64,000 nt of DNA from Paramyrothecium sp. XJ0827 (Eukaryota > Ascomycota > Sordariomycetes > Hypocreales > Stachybotryaceae), in the NCBI GenBank assembly GCA_020881915.1, contig JAJFPB010000006.1:186001-250000 (forward strand), given 5' to 3'. Below the pieces are notes generated by a model. It saw only the letters and a list, made by a program, of their open reading frames with translations. It ran no database searches and was not told the DNA's origin. Positions 1-11,579 of this stretch are shown here, one piece after another (the first letter of the stretch is position 1; each line of letters begins with the position of its first letter). A program made the position numbers and the translations under genes.

Positions 1-1196
1 AAGTCTTAAGTTAAGCTCGTAGATTGACTGGTTTTAGGGCAAGCCCGCAATCACTTTAAAGGCCTTAAATTAAATGCACTCTTGCTTATTAAATTGCAAT
101 GCTTGCGGCGCAAGCCTTCTTCATAATGCTAAAGGCATTGTCACCTTGAAATAACTGTTCAGCCGAGCCTACTTTACAGGGTAACTAAAACTCAAATTTC
201 CCTCAATTTCTCCTGTTCCCATCACAATCGCCCCCAGCATATCTCATTCGTCACCGAAGTCGAGACATACTGCAACAATGGAAACCACCTTGCGAATCAT
301 TTAATTATCTTATTGTCCTCAGTACCATCTATCCTCCTTCGCCCTATCTACTATCTCCAATTGTTCGCCCCCTAATTCAAGTTGGAGCGTCTGTGGTAAA
401 ATGTTGTGTGAGGAGCGACAGCTGCCAGAGCGATTATTTTCGAGGAGTCCTCGGCAAAGCATCTCATCGTTTTGCCTTCTTTATGGGAGAAACATCTATC
501 CCGCCGGAGTTTGTAGCTTCCTTAGCTCGGGCCCTAGCTCTAGCTCGCTCACTACGGCTCTTCTTTACTATAGCAACCACCTCCCTGCGATGCCGCTTCA
601 GAGTCTTTGGACCAACTGGCGTGACTGGTTGCTGCGTAATCTAAGGCTTAGGTATCCGTGGTATGCGTCCTTGATTCGGGGTCTTCGGGTTGGTCGGAGG
701 AGCTGCCAATAGATTAATCCCAGGCCCTGGTGCAGAAGGCTCGCTTTTTACAATCACACCATCTAATCCTTAGTCCAGGTCGCCTTCGGCAGCTTCAGGA
801 CGCCATATCTTCCTCTGGCTCAAGACATCTGGGTTCACAGGAGGAGGAGTTCCTTTGTTATTAGACACTGGGCTTTTCGCAGCCTTCCACCAGATCCTAG
901 TAGGCGGTTTCTCAGCTACAACAATTAGGCGTCTACCCAAATGGCACCAGTTTCTTTATCTGCCTAGCAGAGTAATATCACTAAACCGTGGTCGCACAAA
1001 GCCGCATTCCCAAAGCCGATCTATCTCGCTTCTTAATAACCTAATTGTAACAGAGGGTCTACTACTTCCAAGATACGCTACAGCGGCGAGAAAGGCCGTG
1101 ATTATTGCTCGAGATTACGGCAACTTTACTGCTACATAGTATCGCAGCCTCTCTCCTAGAAGTAAGTCAATCGTTCTATCGAGAACATACTCCTAA
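1..1196. other. No supported gene
   Basis: I see only short open frames. The minus strand between about 400 and 760 reads as a basic, proline- and arginine-rich stretch with stops, which could be a decayed coding remnant, but no domain is recognisable. It lies downstream of the NLR pseudogene. Confidence 0.4.
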
Positions 1197-3580
1197 TCAG
1201 ACCCAAGCGGATAATACTATAGGCTCGGCGAATACGTCCCATGATCTAGGGGCAGTGAGAATGCCGGCCAGTGTCGAGGAACTGGACTGGAGGATCAATA
1301 GCCACGGCCTGGTCGGTTGTAGCAATAGTTCTCGGATAGGATCCACAAGTTCTGTCTCCCATATCAAGTTCTTTGCAGTCCACTGTCCGCGTGCTGTAGT
1401 CTTCAGAGGATGGACCATAATTTTGCTAGAAGCATCCGCGCTCGCAATCATGGATCGGTTCAACGACAGTGCTGTCATGAATGCGTCCCGGCGATGCCAG
1501 TACAGCTGAGAAATGAAGTTATCTGCCATGTGATAGGCTAGGACAGATCCACTGTCTCGACTAACAAAGACGCAATCGGCCTCGGAAGAAGCCATGATCC
1601 GCGTGATGTCGACTACATCATTGTTCCGACCAACGATTGGGGCTGGCGTGGCGATGCTCTCGCTGATACTAGACTCGTGTATCGCCGTCTTGCAGACGAG
1701 GACCGAAGGCTCCCAGACCTTCGTCTTGGTGTCTCGAATGTTGTACAGTCTGAAACCGTCACCACTAAATACAAATTGACGGACCTCGTATTCGCTAGAC
1801 CTTATGCAGTACAAGAGGGGTCAATGTCTAGAAGTCCCAGAACTTCATGGTCCCGGCTGCGTCCCCAGTGGCCAAGGTACGTCCGTCATTTGTTGAAGCG
1901 AGTGCCAAGGCATCCCCTGAGACCCATCGGATTTCTTTCTGATCTCCACTCGCCCACTTGTCGTATATGTAAAGCTGGTCATCTTGGTATGAAACGGCTA
2001 TAAGTTCGACTACAGGGTTCAGGTTGAAGAGGACTTGAGCTATGGACATGATGGGCATACCGGGCTGATCCCACGATGTATGACAGGAGCTTAGCATGTT
2101 ATCCTCCTCGATAATCCAGATTTGCGCCGGACGCCCACGAGAGGCGATCGCCAGTAGCTCGGCCTTTGGGCAGATGTCAGCAGACAGGACCATTTGAAAT
2201 GAGCTTTTGTGGAAGTTCGGGTTCTCGTCGTCGCCCCTGTCCAAGCTTCGCGTCCCATCTCGACGCTCCAGGCGACGATCTTGCTCTTCTTGGTGACGGT
2301 GACGAAGGTTTTATCTCAGTCTGCGAATCTCAAGCTCGCCAGCTGACAGCCCGAGCCATACTCAATAGTCCACACCAAGGACCCATCAACAGACCACATC
2401 TTCAGTCGTCGAATCCCTGAAGATGCGAGATTCTGAGACGCGTTATCAAAACGGAGGAGCTTGAATGGCTCCGTGATTGAGCGAAGCATTTTCCTGATAG
2501 TCCATCTGCTGATATAGCTTAATACAACCTGATTTCATGCCGATGGCGAATTTGTGGTCACATCCGGCCAAGGCTATTGCTCTCGATTGTTTATAATCAA
2601 TATAGCAAATGCAGTCGTCCCAAGCCGTGCTCAAGAGGTCACTCAGCTGTAAGTTATTAGCGGGGCGGCCGAACTGTTGGTGGATACAGCTGTCCGTCGG
2701 GCAGATTGGTTGGACAAGAAAGTAGATGGACGAAGGATTCTCAATCAAGTTGGGGCCAAACTTTAGCGCGATGCGCAAGAGATCAACCTGCCACTTCTGC
2801 GTGTTGCTGTATTGCGTACCCAGAGGTGGCACATGCTTGGTCCTCCTCTCGAGATAGCGTTGAAGGTTCTTGGACGTTCGCGATAAGTAATAGAGGTTTT
2901 TCTTAACGCGGCAAATGTACTCTATCCAGGAGAGAATGTTTGTTTTGAAGAACTGGTCCAGCAACAAGAGGATATCTTCGGATACGGAAGAAGAGATCAC
3001 AACATGCTTGGAGAAGGATATGCAGGCATATTCGACAAATACCGACCTGGATACCGATCGGGAGACCATTGCTGGATGACGCGGCGGCTTCATCTCGTCG
3101 TCTAGGAGATAGCGCAGGCACATTGGAGTCAGATGTTGGTTCGTGTGGCCTTTATTCATGGTGAAGTTGGAGTCTGAGTTGGGACCGAGGAGATAATCGC
3201 GGGTGGCGTGAATCATCTGCTACATGTTGTTGCTGTCGACTAATAGCGGCTGGCTACAAAGCTCTCTTGCGACCTTCTCTACCGTCGCAGGCCGAGATTT
3301 CGAGCCGATGATTGGCGACAAAGCAGCCTGAAGCCCGTAGAGGCCGAGTGCCACACATGGTCCATTCCAGGATTGCTTCTATGAGCTTGAGACGTTGCGT
3401 GTTTTTGTCCATCGCCGCCAGGACACAATCATAAAGCGGCTCCATGCCAGTAGGTACTTGATCCAGCACGTCGTCGATCTCTTCCTTGCTACAAGTGGAA
3501 GTCATTCCGTCGAAAGTGAGGCCGCTCCACAGAGGTCTCTTCTGACTTCCGCAGCAGCTTTTCGACAAGTTGTGTTGCAC
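1197..3580 (-). pseudogene. Broken NACHT-WD40 NLR-like gene
   Basis: Reading right to left, the first piece (3580-3254) has the linker typical of fungal NACHT NLRs just after the NTPase (EIDDVLDQVPTGMEPLY and an ILEWTMCGTRPL-like segment). The next (3216-2446) has the helical stretch that precedes the repeats (ATRDYLL, FVEYACISFSKH). The rest (about 2440-1197) reads as WD40-type blades (LKMWSVDGSLVWTIEYGSG, ATGDAAGTMKFWDF). The pieces are in different frames: I see frame changes near 3320 and 2450, a TAG at about 3219, and further breaks near 1820. The N-terminal effector domain and the P-loop NTPase are absent. In intact family members these proteins are cytosolic signalling NTPases used in non-self recognition. 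Here only the C-terminal part survives, so it is called a pseudogene. Confidence 0.8.
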
Positions 3581-3904
3581 GACGTATTGTTGTCACTATT
3601 TGCAGCAGCACATATACTTACAAGCACGACCGGTGTGTGTCACGTGTGCCCACCTTCTTCAGGAAGTATCATTTCACATGAAAATTGATAGACTCAACAA
3701 GAGGACTTACACTGACATATGTATGTGATCATAGTTTTGCTCATCAAATGGTGTTGTAGAGTGTGTCTTAAACTAGGCGTATACGACCCCTAGCGCACCA
3801 GACGGTATTGATTGTCCCGTTGCTACAATTGACAACTGCCTAGTAATAGCCATACACCACCGGGGCTCTCAGAAATCATCTAAGCAAGTCGGAGCACGGG
3901 CGTA
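3581..3904. other. Spacer between NLR and transposase relics
   Basis: No coding signal. The NLR sequence stops abruptly here without its NTPase domain, so this stretch probably contains an old breakpoint. Confidence 0.4.
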
Positions 3905-4636
3905 TCACCGCGAACGTGCAGAGCGCCACTTGACCTCTTCAGGAAGCAAGTATTTCTCTTTCGCCAGCAGAAAGTCGCTCTCGTGGCGTATCAATGCAGC
4001 GTAAGAGAATAGAAATCCAAGTGCGCATTTCCAAAGCCTTCGACGTTCGCATTCCCAGGCCGTACCTTCGACTGTAACGCAACTGCAATGCTGTTCGCAG
4101 CGCAGATGTTCCTTCCAGAAGCGTGGCTCGAGCAGGAACCGTGGGATAGGTTTAACAAAGATCCGGCCTGTCATCCAGACAAGATGCATGTCCATCTGCT
4201 CTGTGACAAAAACATCCCGACGAAGCAAGAGCTGATGGTGGAGAGGGCGGGGCGGCACGAGCCGACCCGCAACCCATAGCCAGCGCGAAAATGTCGACCA
4301 ATATCTCGAACAGTTACCTGGAGGCTTAAAAATAGCTAGCCCATTAATGAGCCTCAGCTTAACGCCAGAATCCGAGCACATCCGCTGGATTTTCTCCGTA
4401 CGATGAAAAGCAGCATTATCCATGACGAGGACAGACTTTGGGTCTGGCCAAGTGTTGCAGTGATGAAGAAGCTGCTCGATGAAATCCTCGAAAACATCGG
4501 CATCGGTAGCGCCCTGAAATACCCGGCACAGGACGATCCCATCCTGAGCATAGGCAGGGAGTATCTGATAGCGTCTATCGCGGTGAAATTTGGAAATTTG
4601 AACTGGTGTCACACCGAGATCCAATTTTTTTGTCAT
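3905..4636 (-). pseudogene. Tc1/mariner-like DDE transposase remnant
   Basis: The first half of this 243-codon frame matches the core of fungal DDE_3 endonucleases: YQILPAYAQDGI, RVFQGATDADVFEDFIEQLL and SVLVMDNAAFHRTEKI, the last containing the second catalytic Asp. After KLRLING the expected motif with the proline-rich segment and third acidic residue is replaced by out-of-frame sequence (WSTFSRWLW), so the catalytic core is broken by a frameshift. The helix-turn-helix N-terminus is missing. I could not find convincing terminal repeats. It abuts the truncated NLR and ankyrin pieces and may have contributed to their breakage. Confidence 0.8.
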
Positions 4637-4858
4637 CGCTACGTAAAAATGTGCAATTGATCGCGAAAAACGTGCTCTTGGTGGTCGTGGCTATTTCGGA
4701 CCCTCAGTTCTTTGAGGTCCGTTGCTCATTTCACATTTGAACATACCGCCCGCTTTTTATGAGTTGGGTAAATAAATCAATATTAAAAAAATCTTAAACA
4801 ACGCCATTGACCCACCAACTTCATTCCCTATTCATATTCTACCGCTTACTGTATTCGC

Positions 4859-5131
4859 CTACCTAAGGGGGCAGAACGATGGAATTTGGAATACTAGAGA
4901 CACCGCAGCGTGGTCGCCATTCTTTGCGGCAACGAATAATGGCGAATGCGAATGGAACAGGTCGGATGTGTTTGGATCAACACCAGCGCCAAGGGCAAGA
5001 AATCGAACAATCTCAAGGTAGTCATTCGAATAAGTCTGGCGTTGATTGATTGCAACAATTACAGGGTTAATATAAACGCCAAAGTTGCTTGCTGCAAAGT
5101 CCCTCTCCTTCCCGGCAAAATAAACACACAT
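4859..5131 (-). pseudogene. Ankyrin-repeat fragment
   Basis: A 90-codon frame with one to two ankyrin units: LEIVRFLALGAGVDPN followed by HSPLFVAAKNGDHAAV. Intact ankyrin proteins carry many such units. It starts 16 bp downstream of the CHAT gene's stop, on the same strand but in a separate frame, so it is most likely the tail of another broken gene rather than part of CHAT. Confidence 0.65.
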
Positions 5132-5146
5132 CTGACTCGCAAGAAT

Positions 5147-8100
5147 TCATGCGCCAAAATGCACAAAAGGCGCCCACGAACTCGGCGTATCCGCATAATG
5201 CCGCCGCAGCTCCAGCACGGATTCCCTCAACGCAGCTGCAATTTCTCCAGTCGTACGAAGATCCGACATACCGGCTATTGCTGTATAGAAATAGTACGCC
5301 AGCCGCACGCAGGCCTGGTCATTCGCACGCCAAAGCGTCCCAATGACATGCGCGAACCCAGCAACCTGGAAGGCGCTTGCGAGATGGATGTTCTCGTCGA
5401 GAAACGAATCCGCGGTGACCTGTGCGGTCGAGCACGCGGATAAGTAGGCGATCCACGCCCTCCCAGCGAGTTGGAGTTTGAGATGTCGGATGTCGGATGC
5501 TGTGAGCGGGTCGACTGTTGGTTTGTTTTCTTCCCCGCTTGTTTTCTGCAGTAGCAGATGGCTACCTGATGGGTTTGTGGGGTCGGACATGCCATGGCAG
5601 GCAAAGTGGATGATGTCGTGCTTTTCCATCTCGCTTAGTGTGGCTTCTTGTGAAGGGTGTTCGAGGGTTTTGATGGCGTATAAGACTTCATCCTCGCTTC
5701 TTTCGGAGTTGTGGACTTTGACCAGTTGCTGAATTGCTGTGGTCTCTTCGCGGACTCCATTGAGCGAGGTGTGGCCCGGCGTTGTTGGCATTGCAATGAC
5801 GAGGATGGATGTCGATGTCGGTGTCGAGATGCGTGCCAGCTGCGCTGCTTTGGATGCACACTCGCGTGCATAGCCGAGAGCTTTTATGCCGGGGGCGTAA
5901 GATGGGATGCAATAATCCAACGTCGTCTCCGTGGAGCCTGCTTCGTGGCGCCCCGCTGCATGGAACGGGAGTCCGCTGGCGATGCCGGTGCCCATCCACC
6001 AGACTCGAGTGTCCCGAGAGGGCAGCTTGTCCATCGCTCTAAGCTCGGCGAGTACCTTCTTCACACACGTGGACCATAACCAGTCGAGAATCTCACTGTC
6101 CGTCGTTGTAGTTTCGTCTAGATCTGTCGCTAAATCGCGATCCGGCATTTCTCCTCGAATATCCAAGCCTCGGAAGCTCCCAATTCGTATCTTGAGCTTG
6201 GTGGGAACTTCGCCTTTTGTCATTTCCGGGAGGGGGACTGGACGTATCTCGTCGCTGGTCAGAATGATGGCATCGCTTCCAAGGTCCGTGACGTTGACGA
6301 TGACAATTGGTCCCTCGGTTGCATGGCGTTGCAGCTCGGCGGGCGTGGGCTGTATGAAGAAGCCCTTGCGCTGGAGTTGCTCTAGAATCTCTTCTAGTTC
6401 TGTAACAGCCTCGACACGCTCGCTCAACAGGTCCTCCTGCCGCTCACTATACCCAGTTGAAATAGGCACAGAAACCTTTGCCAGCAGGCTTTCATATCGC
6501 TCCGCGAGCTCCCCGTGCTTCTCTCGCAAACGACTGAGTTCAGACCGTGCGTCCATCAGGTATCCTAGGATGAGGCCGCGACCAAATTCCACAACCTCCA
6601 GGGCCCGCCGGACATTCCCAGCCTTGAGTGCGACAGAGCAGGCATCGGCTGCGAGCCCCGAAGTCTGCGCCATGGCGTACTGCTGATCCTCGAGTTTCAT
6701 GAACCGCCCGCAGATTTGTGAAAGTAGCTTGAGGGCATCTTGTGCGCCAGAGCTCGCCTTGTCCCAGTTGCCACGTTGGCCTAGCATTCTAAGGGAAAGA
6801 CGTGCGGACTGAATACGCACGAGGGCCGGAGCGGCTCGGTTTTCAACGAGTTTGAAAAGAGTGCCAAGTAGGTCAACATATGTGTTGGCCTCTCCCATTC
6901 TCTCATGGCCCTCTTCGGCGCTGATATGTTTCGCAAGACTATGCAGGCACTCGTACTGTTCACGGTAGTGCTCGTGGTCGTCAGCCGACCAACCGAGGGC
7001 AATCTTATAATGCAATCGTGCTCCGTACCCTTCGGAGAAATAGTGTCTAAGCTGCCATTTTACCGCATAGAGATCGGCCTGAAGTTTATGAGCCTGGGAG
7101 TGACCTCGACCTGCAGCCAGCGCTGTGAATAGCGCATCATTCTCCATGAGAGCGTTGTAGGACTGTATCGCCGACTCGGCAGATGACATGGCTTTCTCAA
7201 GGTCGTCGTTGTTCTTGTCCACAAGATACCGTTGTAGTAGCATCCTTCCGAGCGACGTCATAAGCACCGGGTATCTGGAGCTTTCCTCCGCGGTAGAGTG
7301 TAGAGCCCGTTCTGTCACCAAGATTCCCTTCTCGAGGTCTTTCATGTCTCGATATCGGATGTAACGTGAGAGACAAATTGAGCTCATAGTATGATTCACC
7401 GGTGGAGTTGCCGCAGACTTAGCATTGATACGAGTGAGCCTGGAGAACTTATTGGACTTAATACCTAGATCAGGCAAGCCCCCCAATTCTTCTGATTTGG
7501 CTGCTCGATCTGCAAAGATGGTAGCTGCTTCCAAGGACTCAGTATCCCCGGTGCGCTCATAATGGCTCAGGAGGGAAATAGCCAACAGGTGCGTGGTGGG
7601 GGCCATTTCATCTGTGTGCTGGTAGACAATTAGATCGCGGATGATGCCGAATGCCTTGCTCAAGTGCTCTTTGTTCTGTGATAATTCGTGCTGCTTGAAG
7701 AGCCGGGAGGCGAGCGCACCTCGCCAGATTCCGCTCTCAGGGTGATCAGGGGCAACCGACAGTGCCCGCCCAGCCTCCTCAATTGAGCTACTAATCATGT
7801 CGGGATCCGTAACTAGGTCGAAGAGGTGCTCGTGGATACAGCTCTGCCAGTATGCCCGAATAGCGCGTTTGGAAGGCTGGTCAGCCGGGGTCAGGAGTCC
7901 AGCGAGCTTGAGGCATTGTGTTGCTGCCCCGAGAGAAAATACCCGCCGCTTCCAGTTCTCGGTGCCCTTTCCATCCATGAAAATGTAAGTCATGCTATAT
8001 GCACCCGCATCGAGGTAGCTGGCCGGGTGACCTGGATCATCCAGTATCTCCTCGGCCAGAGCCTTGAACTTGGGCATATGAACGGAAAGGAACACCATGC

Positions 8101-8290
8101 CCTTCAGCTGTTCATCCTCGGGTTCAAGCCCAGCAAATGGGTCCTCGTCGTCCGAGTACGCGACAACTAAGTTGAATCCAATCGTTATCAGCGTCTCGAA
8201 TTTATCTTTCATCTCCTTAATCTCCTGGCTCATGATCAGGTCGACGACCTCGTTGAACACTGGTTCCGTTATGAGGTGTATTCTATCCAT
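5147..8290 (-). CDS. TPR-CHAT protease-like protein
   Basis: An uninterrupted frame of 1047 residues from the ATG at 8290 (the frame is open for 24 more codons but those start with TTG). Residues about 130-600 are helical TPR-like repeats. Residues about 700-1047 form a CHAT domain (caspase HetF associated with TPRs). The predicted catalytic His lies in HFACHG (about residue 899) and the Cys in LSACST (about residue 953). The protein ends in the WAPFVHFG tail that is common in fungal CHAT proteins. CHAT domains are clan CD cysteine peptidases related to separase and caspases; in bacteria and fungi they are used in conflict and cell-death systems, often activating a partner by cleavage. No signal peptide or membrane segment is visible, so it is probably cytosolic. 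It is divergent from the caspase-like gene at 8828. The substrate is unknown. Confidence 0.9.
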   Translation of the reverse strand: MDRIHLITEPVFNEVVDLIMSQEIKEMKDKFETLITIGFNLVVAYSDDEDPFAGLEPEDEQLKGMVFLSVHMPKFKALAEEILDDPGHPASYLDAGAYSMTYIFMDGKGTENWKRRVFSLGAATQCLKLAGLLTPADQPSKRAIRAYWQSCIHEHLFDLVTDPDMISSSIEEAGRALSVAPDHPESGIWRGALASRLFKQHELSQNKEHLSKAFGIIRDLIVYQHTDEMAPTTHLLAISLLSHYERTGDTESLEAATIFADRAAKSEELGGLPDLGIKSNKFSRLTRINAKSAATPPVNHTMSSICLSRYIRYRDMKDLEKGILVTERALHSTAEESSRYPVLMTSLGRMLLQRYLVDKNNDDLEKAMSSAESAIQSYNALMENDALFTALAAGRGHSQAHKLQADLYAVKWQLRHYFSEGYGARLHYKIALGWSADDHEHYREQYECLHSLAKHISAEEGHERMGEANTYVDLLGTLFKLVENRAAPALVRIQSARLSLRMLGQRGNWDKASSGAQDALKLLSQICGRFMKLEDQQYAMAQTSGLAADACSVALKAGNVRRALEVVEFGRGLILGYLMDARSELSRLREKHGELAERYESLLAKVSVPISTGYSERQEDLLSERVEAVTELEEILEQLQRKGFFIQPTPAELQRHATEGPIVIVNVTDLGSDAIILTSDEIRPVPLPEMTKGEVPTKLKIRIGSFRGLDIRGEMPDRDLATDLDETTTTDSEILDWLWSTCVKKVLAELRAMDKLPSRDTRVWWMGTGIASGLPFHAAGRHEAGSTETTLDYCIPSYAPGIKALGYARECASKAAQLARISTPTSTSILVIAMPTTPGHTSLNGVREETTAIQQLVKVHNSERSEDEVLYAIKTLEHPSQEATLSEMEKHDIIHFACHGMSDPTNPSGSHLLLQKTSGEENKPTVDPLTASDIRHLKLQLAGRAWIAYLSACSTAQVTADSFLDENIHLASAFQVAGFAHVIGTLWRANDQACVRLAYYFYTAIAGMSDLRTTGEIAAALRESVLELRRHYADTPSSWAPFVHFGA

Positions 8291-8827
8291 TTCGTCGGCT
8301 ATAAACAGCTCGTGATTTCGTGATGTAGTACGTAATAGTATAAACAAAGCACAGATAGACAATCAGATCAAAGACGGTGGATAATCTAGACCTAGCGACT
8401 ATAAGCAATTTTGACTCTAGAGCCTCATATCAGCCGTACAGATGATTTTTGCACTGCCTCGCATGAGGCTGCACCAGTACTCGGTTGGATAGAGAAAAGC
8501 AGTGGCTGGCTGAAGCCGGATGTTTGTTCGAAGCCTGGGAAAAACTGCTCGCTGACCACAACGACCCTGGCCTAGTCGGGCATTAGCTCCATGTACACCC
8601 CGGTCGGCGCTGAGGTGATACCACTCATCACCCATTGACAGCATGACACGTCAGTCGATCATTTCGTCAGGCCAGGGACTGGAGCAACGTGTTTGATAAT
8701 CAACTACCCTGTGATATATGTCGGTGTTAATTCCGGAAACCGAATACTCCCAGTGAAAAACTCGCCCGGTCAAGGAATTTTCTTTCCTCACAAATTTTGA
8801 TGACCACTTCCTAGCATCGAAAACAAC
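8291..8827. promoter_or_regulatory. Shared divergent promoter region of CHAT and caspase-like genes
   Basis: The 537 bp between two head-to-head start codons must hold both promoters. I see no clear TATA box close to either ATG and no open frame that looks coding. The arrangement permits co-regulation but does not prove it. Confidence 0.5.
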
Positions 8828-11579
8828 ATGACTGCGATAGGAAGAGCGCTGCTCATTGCTAGTCCGTTTCAAGGCCTTCGAGGACCCGTGTCTGATGCGG
8901 ACGCAGTGGCCAACGTCCTCTGCAAGCGAGGATTCCAAATTACTCGCTGCTACGGACGTGATGCAACATGTGATGGTATCAGAAATGCCTGGAGCCATTT
9001 CATTGAACAAATATCAAAGGATGAGGCGGTCGTTGTCTATTATTCCGGACATGGTGGGTTGGTGCCACGCCCGAAGGAGAAGGACGAGGTTAGCAAGACG
9101 CGAGAAGAACAGGAGTATGGGAAACGATGGCACTATCAGTTCTTGGTACCGATCGACTATGATCAGAGTACGAGTGACGACTTTCGCGGGATCCTGGACT
9201 TGGAGCTATCGGATTTGCTCCAGCGGACGACCAACAAGAGCCGAAATGTGACGATTATTCTCGACTGCTGCCATGCCGGGGGTATGGCTCGTGATCCAGG
9301 CTTGGGAGAGGATGCTGTCCCCAAAAGCCTCTTGAAAGTCCAGGATTATCACAATTTTTCGCGGGTGGTAGACAAGCTTCTCCAGGATGGCCGAGTAGAG
9401 CTTGACGGAGACGGCCAGATGCTTGGAAACCCCCATGCTATTCGGATTGCCGCAGCTGCTCCCCCCGAAACAGCTTGGGAATATCGGAATTCTCGCGGCG
9501 AATGGACCGGAGCTCTCACGGAAGCCCTGGTTTGGGCACTCGAAGAAGCTGATGGAAACGATGCCACCTGGAGGAGCACGGCCTTGCGTGTTCGTGAGCT
9601 TGTTAATGTCATGTTTCCTGGGCAGCATCCCCAGGTCGAAGGCCCTGCTACACGACTGCACTTTTCGATGAAGGAGATGTCTTCCCAGGTACTTCTACTG
9701 AAGATGGAAGATGATACACCGGTGATTCAAGCCGGCGCTGTGGCGGGCATCACAAAGGGAAACCGGTATTCTGTCGCGCCCTTGAAAGCGAGTCGGGCCG
9801 ATGCACAAACTCGTCTGGCTGAAGCAACGGTTACGCATGTAACTGGGTTTCGCGCCCTCGTCGAGTTATCATTCAGCTCCACAGAGTTAGAAAGTAGAAC
9901 TATCCCCCCGGAAGGCGCTCTCTGTTTTCTGGAATCGGAGGCTCTTCACCAGTGGCCTGTCACGCTGCAACCTCCGGATCTCAGCACCCTCGCAGAGGAG
10001 ATTGAGAAATCCAAGTATCTGAGAATCTGTGACGACTATAATGGACACCCTCCGTTGGTGCACTTTCATCAATCATCGAACTGGGTCTCGCTTCTTACAA
10101 ACCGTGGTATACAGATCGCGCGGCGCTATATCGGTGGCGAACAAGCAGATCAAATACAAACCTACCGTGACATTGTCGCCGACGCCGAAAAAGCCGCTCG
10201 CGCCCAGCATTTGTTATCATTGCGAACCGAGGAGCCTTCGGAGCTTCTAACACACAATCTGGAGGTCGAGGTCGGTCTCGTGCAGGACGGACAACCTATC
10301 ACAACGATAACGCCCGAGCTAGGGCACAACCACGTCACCGAGGGAGATCGGGCTTACATCTTGTTGAGGAACAACGGCCATGATACGGTCTATATCTTTG
10401 TGTTCGACATCAACGTGACTGGGACTATCTCATTGGTATCCGCTTCGAGTCCCAGGGGTATTCGACTAGATCCCGGCCAGTCCCATACCATTGGGAGTAA
10501 CCGATTTGGGAATCTTAGAGGACTGCCGTTCAGCTGGCCTAAGGGAGTTTCGAAGGAACGTCCAGTCGATGAGCGATTGTTATTTATACTCACCAATTCC
10601 CCGGTCGATTTGGGACACTTGAGTGACTCGGAACACCGCATCAGCAGCGGCCGTGGCGGACTGTCCAACCTGGAGAAAATTGCATCTAGTATTTCCTCTG
10701 GTAATAGCCGTGACTTGGGGAGGGACATGGGAACCGACGATGTCATGTTCGACGTCCAGCATGTGCCATTCATGCTATGTCCGTTAAATTGGAGTGATCC
10801 TGACAAGGAAGGTATGATATGATATTTCACCTATCGGTGATGTCCATAGGTAGCCACAACAAAGGCGAGAATAGGCCACTAATTCGAGTCAAGGAGAGAC
10901 AAAGGACGATCAGGGAAGCTCAACACTCGTTGGCAACCTTCCTTCCCCTGAGACGTTGACGGAGACTGGTGATTTTCCTCCAGTCCCGCCACACATCGAA
11001 CCCAGTTCCAAGGTAACCAGTTCTCTGCTGGTGATCTGCCTCATCAATCAAAGCTAACCCCAAGTCAGGGCATATTGGGCCGCCTCTTAAGGACAGGAAA
11101 GAAAATCCCAGCATGCGTCTGGGTCGTAAATCGCCACACCGAAGACATTACCGTAGTGGTCTCGAAATATCGACCCAGCCGGCTGTTGACACAAGCTGGG
11201 CTTGAAGTTTCTGCAACCGGCGTCGGTTTTAATTTGAGCTCTACAGTGAGTATCTTTCTTTCATTTGTGTCTTCCTCTATCCCTCTACAGCCTCTCAATC
11301 CCCTTATTTTTCGCCATATTAATCACCGCCAACCAGACGATCCAAGGCCCAGCCACGAGGAAAACAGTACCTCCCGAGGAGCGTGATCCCAAAGGCGCTA
11401 TTGCTGTCTTTCCTATGTGGACGCGCAAGGATGGATTCGGGGTCATTACGATATTCAAGGGCTCAGCGGAGACGCCTTATATCGAGAATGACCGGATACC
11501 CCTTGGGGCAACTGCATATTTTGTGAATAGACCGAACTTGGATGTTGTGGAGTACGAAGCAGGGGAGGATCTTCATTAA
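8828..11579 (+). CDS. Caspase/metacaspase-like protein, probably spliced
   Basis: Proposed exons are 8828-10811, 10894-11012, 11069-11245 and 11337-11579, giving 840 residues. The first exon alone is a 664-codon frame. Residues 1-300 are a peptidase C14 domain with catalytic His75 in VVVYYSGHGG and Cys148 in LDCCHAGG. Residues about 505-620 resemble the DUF4384-type beta domain found after bacterial caspase domains (AYILLRNNGHDTVYIFVFDI). The last codons before the nominal stop contain a strong donor (AAG|GTATGA). The downstream exons join in phase through a donor AAG|GTAACC with branch CTAAC, and a GTGAGT donor, and encode a hydrophobic beta-rich segment (CVWVVNRHTEDITVVVSKY). The first acceptor (10893, an AAG) is the weakest point; without it the gene ends at 10822. 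Caspase-like proteins of this kind act in regulated cell death or defence; the role here is inferred. Confidence 0.8.

Noticed and set aside
5711..6686. Plus-strand frames of 122 and 251 codons
   Set aside because: Antisense of the CHAT gene, with no domain of their own.
10872..10890. Separate small gene starting after the caspase stop
   Set aside because: The frame feeding the downstream exons has no ATG between its upstream stop and 11075, and the donor in the caspase's last codons explains it better.
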